From positions 1 through 10,271 of the forward strand of contig CAMWPK010000035.1 of assembly GCA_947176115.1 (NCBI GenBank): a stretch of DNA of 10,271 bases, written 5' to 3'. The position numbers and the translations under genes were made by a program. Origin of the DNA: an uncultured Clostridia bacterium (GTDB taxonomy: Bacteria; Bacillota; Clostridia; Christensenellales; UBA3700). This document shows positions 6,651-10,271 of this stretch, one piece after another. The number at the start of each line of letters is the position of its first letter. The first letter of the stretch is position 1. The notes under the pieces were generated by a model, which saw only the letters and a list, made by a program, of their open reading frames with translations, was not told the DNA's origin and searched no databases.

Positions 6651-9600
6651 TTAGTTGTTTTCGGATTCCGACAACTTCTTGTAACCTGCGTATCTGTCTT
6701 TTGCTTCCTTTTCGTTGATAGCGAAGAGCTTTTCTGCGACTTGCGGTTTTGCTTTTGCAAGTTGAGCGTATCGGTTTTCGCCAAGGAGGAAGTCCTTGTA
6801 ATCAGCGGTAGCTTCTTTGCTATCAAGCGTGAACGGATTCTTGCCTTGCTCTGCGAGCGTTGGGTTGAATCTGTACAACTGCCAGTAGCCTGCCTCAACG
6901 GCTCTCTTTTCTTCGAGTTGCGAGTTGGACATATTGATACCGTGGTTGATACATGGAGCGTAGCAGATGATGAGCGACGGTCCGTCGTATTCTTCAGCTT
7001 CTTTCAAAGCCTTTACGTATTGATTCATATTAGCGCCCATAGCTACTTGAGCGACGTACACGTAGCCGTAACTCATAGCCATCTTGCCGAGGTCTTTCTT
7101 CTTGGTCATCTTACCGCCCGCGGCGAATTTAGCGACTGCGCCGGTAGGGGAGGACTTAGAAGCCTGACCGCCGGTGTTGGAATATACTTCAGTGTCAAGT
7201 ACTACGACGTTGATATTCTGTCCTTGAGCGAGTACGTGGTCAAGACCGCCATAACCTATATCGTAAGCCCAACCGTCGCCACCGAACGCCCATACTGACT
7301 TCTTGACAAGACAGTCTGTATTCTTTGCGATATTATTGAGCAATGCTTTCTTTTCAGCGTCTTTCTCAGCTTTAGCTACTTTTGCGATTACGTCCTTGAT
7401 ATCTTGACTAGGCTTCTTGTTGGCGATAGCGTCATTGTACGTTTCCATCCAAGCGGTGAACTTGCTTGCAAGGTCACTATCTACGCCGAGAGCCATAACG
7501 GCTTCCATATCTTCCATGAGCTTAACTCTGCGTTGATTGGTAGCGGTGAGCATACCGAATCCAAATTCCGCGTTGTCCTCAAACAAGCTGTTTGCCCAAG
7601 CAGGACCTTCGCCTTTCTTGTTTTTGCTGTAAGGGCACGTTGGAGCAGAACCGCCGTAGATAGAGGAGAACCCCGTTGCGTTGGCTACTAACATTATGTC
7701 GCCGTAAAGTTGGGTGATTACCTTGAGATAAGGAGTTTCGCCACAGCCTGCGCAAGCGCCGGAGAACTCGAAGAGCGAGCGGTTGAACTGGCTACCGATT
7801 ACGCTATCTCTTGCGATTGGTACGTCTGACTCGTCAAGTTTGTCTGCGAATTCCCAGTTCTTGCTTTCGCCGTTGGCAAGAGCGTCGGCAAGCGGTTCCA
7901 TAACCAAAGCCTTATTCTTTGCAGGACAGATATTTGCGCAGTTACCGCAACCCGAACAGTCGAGCGGGGATACTTGAATTCTGAAATTGTAATCCTTTGC
8001 CTTTGGATTCTTCATAGGCACGGTTTCGAAAGTCTTTGGAGCCTTTGCAAGCGCCTCGTCCTTTTGAGCCACAGGGATAATACAAGCGTGCGGACATACG
8101 AAAGAGCATTGGTTACATTGCAAGCAGTTTTCTTTTATCCAATGCGGAACTTTGACTGCAATACCTCTCTTTTCGAATTTGGTCGTGCCTGTAGGAACGG
8201 AGCCGTCCGCGCTATCCATAAATGCTGATACGGGGAGTTTTTGTCCCTCTTGCGCAAGTATCGGAGCAATTATATTGTTGAAGTATGCGTCCTTAGTGAC
8301 AGGCTTCGTCACTGCGCCGTCAGTCGTGGTTGCCCAAGATTCGGGGTAGTTTACTTCCTCGATGTTTGCAATAGCGTTGTCGATTGCGGCAAAGTTCATG
8401 TTGACGACAGCTTCGCCCTTCTTTGAGAAAGATTTAACTACGAATTCTTTCATGTGCTTTTCAGCGTCTGCATAAGGAATAACGTTAGCGAGTTTGAAGA
8501 AGCAAGCCTGCATCGTCGTGGATATACGGTTGCCAAGACCTATTTCGGTTACTACCTTGATAGCATTGATATTGTAGAATTTGATATGCTTTTTAGCAAT
8601 CATATTCTTCATGCTTGCAGGTAATTGTTTTTCCATTTCCTTTAGACTCCAAGGGGAGTTGAGCAAGAACGTACCGCCGTCCTTGAGGTCGGAAATCATA
8701 TCGTACTTAACTACGTAAGATGGGTTGTGACAAGCTACGAAGTCGGCTTGGTCGATAAGGTAAGAACTTCTGATAGGAGTATCGCCGAATCTCAAGTGAG
8801 ATACTGTGATACCGCCGGACTTCTTGGAGTCGTAAGCGAAGTACGCTTGAGCATATTTTTCGGTATAGTCGCCGATAATCTTGATAGAGTTCTTATTGCT
8901 ACCTACGGTACCGTCGGAGCCAAGTCCGTAGAACTTGCAGGAGATAGCGCCCTTTGCAGAAGCGTCAATCGTCTCCGTAACGTCTATTGACGTGCCCGTC
9001 ACGTCGTCTACAATACCCACGGTGAAGTGGTTCTTAGCGTCAGCGCTTTCCATATTCTTATAGATAGCGTTGACCATAGACGGAGTAAACTCCTTGCTAC
9101 CAAGACCGTATCTACCGCCTGTTACGGCGATATCTTTTCTGCCTGTTTCGTGGAGAGCTGTTATTACGTCGAGGTAGAGCGGTTCGCCGGCGCTACCGCT
9201 TTCCTTAACTCTGTCAAGTACGGCGATTCTCTTTACGCTTGCAGGTATAGCGTCTGCAAACATCTTTGCCGAGAACGGACGGTAAAGTCTGACTTTGAGT
9301 ACGCCGTACTTACCGCCTCTAGCGTTGAGGTAGTCAACCGTTTCGCTTACCGCTTCAGCGCCACTACCCATAATTACGATAATAGATTCTGCGTCGTCTG
9401 CGCCGTAATATTGATAAGGCTTGTACTCGCGACCGGTGATAGCCTTGACGTCAGCCATAGCTTCTTCAACGATTTGCGGAACAGCGTCGTAATAGCTGTT
9501 GCAAGCCTCTCTGTTTTGGAAGTATATGTCGGGATTTTGCGCCGTGCCTTTTTGAACAGGGTGTTCAGGGTTGAGCGAACGCTTGCGGAACTCGTCGATA

Positions 9601-10202
9601 TAAGGCATATACTTTTTATCGACTGTCTTTTTGATATCTATGTAGTCAATGACTTCTATCTTGGATACTTCGTGAGAAGTTCTGAATCCATCGAAGAAAT
9701 GTACAAAGGGGACTTTTGCCTTGAGCGTAGCAAGATGAGCTACCAAAGCGAGATCCATAACTTCTTGTACGGAATTGGAGCAGAGCATTGCAAATCCCGT
9801 CTGTCTACAAGCCATTACGTCGGAGTGGTCGCCGAAAATGTTGAGCGCGTGATATGCCAAAGCTCTTGCGCTTACGTGGAATACGCAAGGCGTCAATTCG
9901 CCTGCAATCTTATACATATTAGGTATCATTAAGAGCAAACCTTGGCTTGCCGTAAAGGTAGTCGTCAAAGCGCCTGCCATAAGCGAGCCGTGTACGGCGC
10001 CTGCCGCGCCTGCTTCCGATTGCATTTCCGCAAGTTTAAGAACTTGTCCAAAGATATTCTTCCTTCCGGCATTAGCCCATTCGTCACAGTTTTCTGCCAT
10101 TGGAGAAGAAGGGGTGATAGGGTAAATAGCAGCTACTTCACTCATCGCATAAGCGACGTGAGCGGCGGCGGTATTACCGTCAATTGTCATTTTCTTACTC
10201 AT
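6651..10202 (-). CDS. nifJ: pyruvate:ferredoxin (flavodoxin) oxidoreductase
   Basis: A 1183-residue single-chain PFOR that converts pyruvate and CoA to acetyl-CoA and CO2 while reducing ferredoxin, a central step of anaerobic fermentation in the cytoplasm. Length and domain order are standard. Domain I has YPITPSSPMAE (27-37), E63 and R113. The ferredoxin domain has CxxCxxCxxxC at 693/696/699/703 and 749/752/755/759. The TPP domain has CAGC (C817, C820), GGDGWAYDIGYGG (974-986) and YSNTGGQ (1007-1013, N1009). T30, E63, R113 and N1009 match the TPP-site residues of the Desulfovibrio africanus enzyme. Oddity: the third proximal-cluster cysteine, expected in ATGCSSIYGG, is Phe845. C1084 in YAPCINHG fits the fourth ligand, and C856 is nearby. 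GGAGG (minus strand, 10213-10217) sets the start. The gene is monocistronic within the window, with its own -10 box and terminator. Confidence 0.97.
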   Translation of the reverse strand: MSKKMTIDGNTAAAHVAYAMSEVAAIYPITPSSPMAENCDEWANAGRKNIFGQVLKLAEMQSEAGAAGAVHGSLMAGALTTTFTASQGLLLMIPNMYKIAGELTPCVFHVSARALAYHALNIFGDHSDVMACRQTGFAMLCSNSVQEVMDLALVAHLATLKAKVPFVHFFDGFRTSHEVSKIEVIDYIDIKKTVDKKYMPYIDEFRKRSLNPEHPVQKGTAQNPDIYFQNREACNSYYDAVPQIVEEAMADVKAITGREYKPYQYYGADDAESIIVIMGSGAEAVSETVDYLNARGGKYGVLKVRLYRPFSAKMFADAIPASVKRIAVLDRVKESGSAGEPLYLDVITALHETGRKDIAVTGGRYGLGSKEFTPSMVNAIYKNMESADAKNHFTVGIVDDVTGTSIDVTETIDASAKGAISCKFYGLGSDGTVGSNKNSIKIIGDYTEKYAQAYFAYDSKKSGGITVSHLRFGDTPIRSSYLIDQADFVACHNPSYVVKYDMISDLKDGGTFLLNSPWSLKEMEKQLPASMKNMIAKKHIKFYNINAIKVVTEIGLGNRISTTMQACFFKLANVIPYADAEKHMKEFVVKSFSKKGEAVVNMNFAAIDNAIANIEEVNYPESWATTTDGAVTKPVTKDAYFNNIIAPILAQEGQKLPVSAFMDSADGSVPTGTTKFEKRGIAVKVPHWIKENCLQCNQCSFVCPHACIIPVAQKDEALAKAPKTFETVPMKNPKAKDYNFRIQVSPLDCSGCGNCANICPAKNKALVMEPLADALANGESKNWEFADKLDESDVPIARDSVIGSQFNRSLFEFSGACAGCGETPYLKVITQLYGDIMLVANATGFSSIYGGSAPTCPYSKNKKGEGPAWANSLFEDNAEFGFGMLTATNQRRVKLMEDMEAVMALGVDSDLASKFTAWMETYNDAIANKKPSQDIKDVIAKVAKAEKDAEKKALLNNIAKNTDCLVKKSVWAFGGDGWAYDIGYGGLDHVLAQGQNINVVVLDTEVYSNTGGQASKSSPTGAVAKFAAGGKMTKKKDLGKMAMSYGYVYVAQVAMGANMNQYVKALKEAEEYDGPSLIICYAPCINHGINMSNSQLEEKRAVEAGYWQLYRFNPTLAEQGKNPFTLDSKEATADYKDFLLGENRYAQLAKAKPQVAEKLFAINEKEAKDRYAGYKKLSESENN

Positions 10203-10212
10203 TAAAATTTTA

Positions 10213-10217
10213 CCTCC
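10213..10217 (-). promoter_or_regulatory. ribosome-binding site of the PFOR gene
   Basis: GGAGG on the minus strand ends 10 nt before the ATG at 10202. It is the strongest Shine-Dalgarno match in the window, as expected for an abundant fermentation enzyme. Confidence 0.75.
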
Positions 10218-10245
10218 GTTTAGGAATGATTGTTTAATCTAGTAA

Positions 10246-10251
10246 ATTATA
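10246..10251 (-). promoter_or_regulatory. -10 box (TATAAT) of the PFOR promoter
   Basis: A consensus TATAAT on the minus strand lies 43 bp upstream of the start codon, giving a leader of about 35-40 nt. The -35 element would begin at about 10269 and is cut off by the window end. The flanking AT richness lowers certainty. Confidence 0.5.
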
Positions 10252-10271
10252 ATACTTATATATAATTTAAG

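Noticed and set aside
6741..7298. 185-codon open frame antisense to the PFOR C-terminus
   Set aside because: Same reasoning: it is a shadow of the conserved TPP-domain coding sequence with no family resemblance.
9027..9932. 301-codon open frame antisense to the PFOR gene
   Set aside because: It lies wholly inside a conserved gene, has no ribosome-binding site or recognisable domain, and is explained by the codon bias of the opposite strand.

Overview
The window looks like a chromosomal segment of an anaerobic, AT-rich, low-GC Gram-positive bacterium, most likely a gut-type clostridium. The reasons are a single-chain pyruvate:ferredoxin oxidoreductase, strong purine-rich ribosome-binding sites, a glycosidase beside a sugar transporter, and a stand-alone membrane-anchored ComEC-like metallo-hydrolase. 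The taxonomic placement is inference. No mobile element, tRNA, rRNA or CRISPR array was found.

Positions 39-6514 hold five genes on the plus strand. First comes a GH36-like alpha-galactosidase-type glycosidase. After a short AT-rich gap with its own extended -10 promoter comes a 12-helix sugar transporter of the GPH/SLC45-like MFS type. These two form a plausible cytoplasmic uptake-and-cleavage pair for an alpha-galactoside. The transporter is followed at 27 bp by a membrane-anchored, outward-facing metallo-beta-lactamase-fold protein, then by a PUA-less glutamate-5-kinase-like amino acid kinase, then by a hypoxanthine/uracil-type DNA glycosylase. These last three do not form an obvious pathway with the sugar genes or with each other and may simply be co-transcribed housekeeping genes.

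The kinase stop codon lies inside one arm of a perfect 17-bp inverted repeat. Its other arm ends just before the weak ribosome-binding site of the glycosylase gene. This is the most structured non-coding element in the window.

Positions 6591-10251 belong to a convergent minus-strand unit: a -10 box, a strong ribosome-binding site, the 1183-residue pyruvate:ferredoxin oxidoreductase (nifJ/por) and a hairpin-plus-T-tract terminator. The enzyme keeps its TPP residues and both ferredoxin-type clusters. However, the third cysteine expected to hold the TPP-proximal [4Fe-4S] cluster is phenylalanine (codon 845).

I did not find a convincing wholly new multi-gene system. The best leads are the PFOR cluster-ligand substitution, the long inverted repeat and the orphan kinase.
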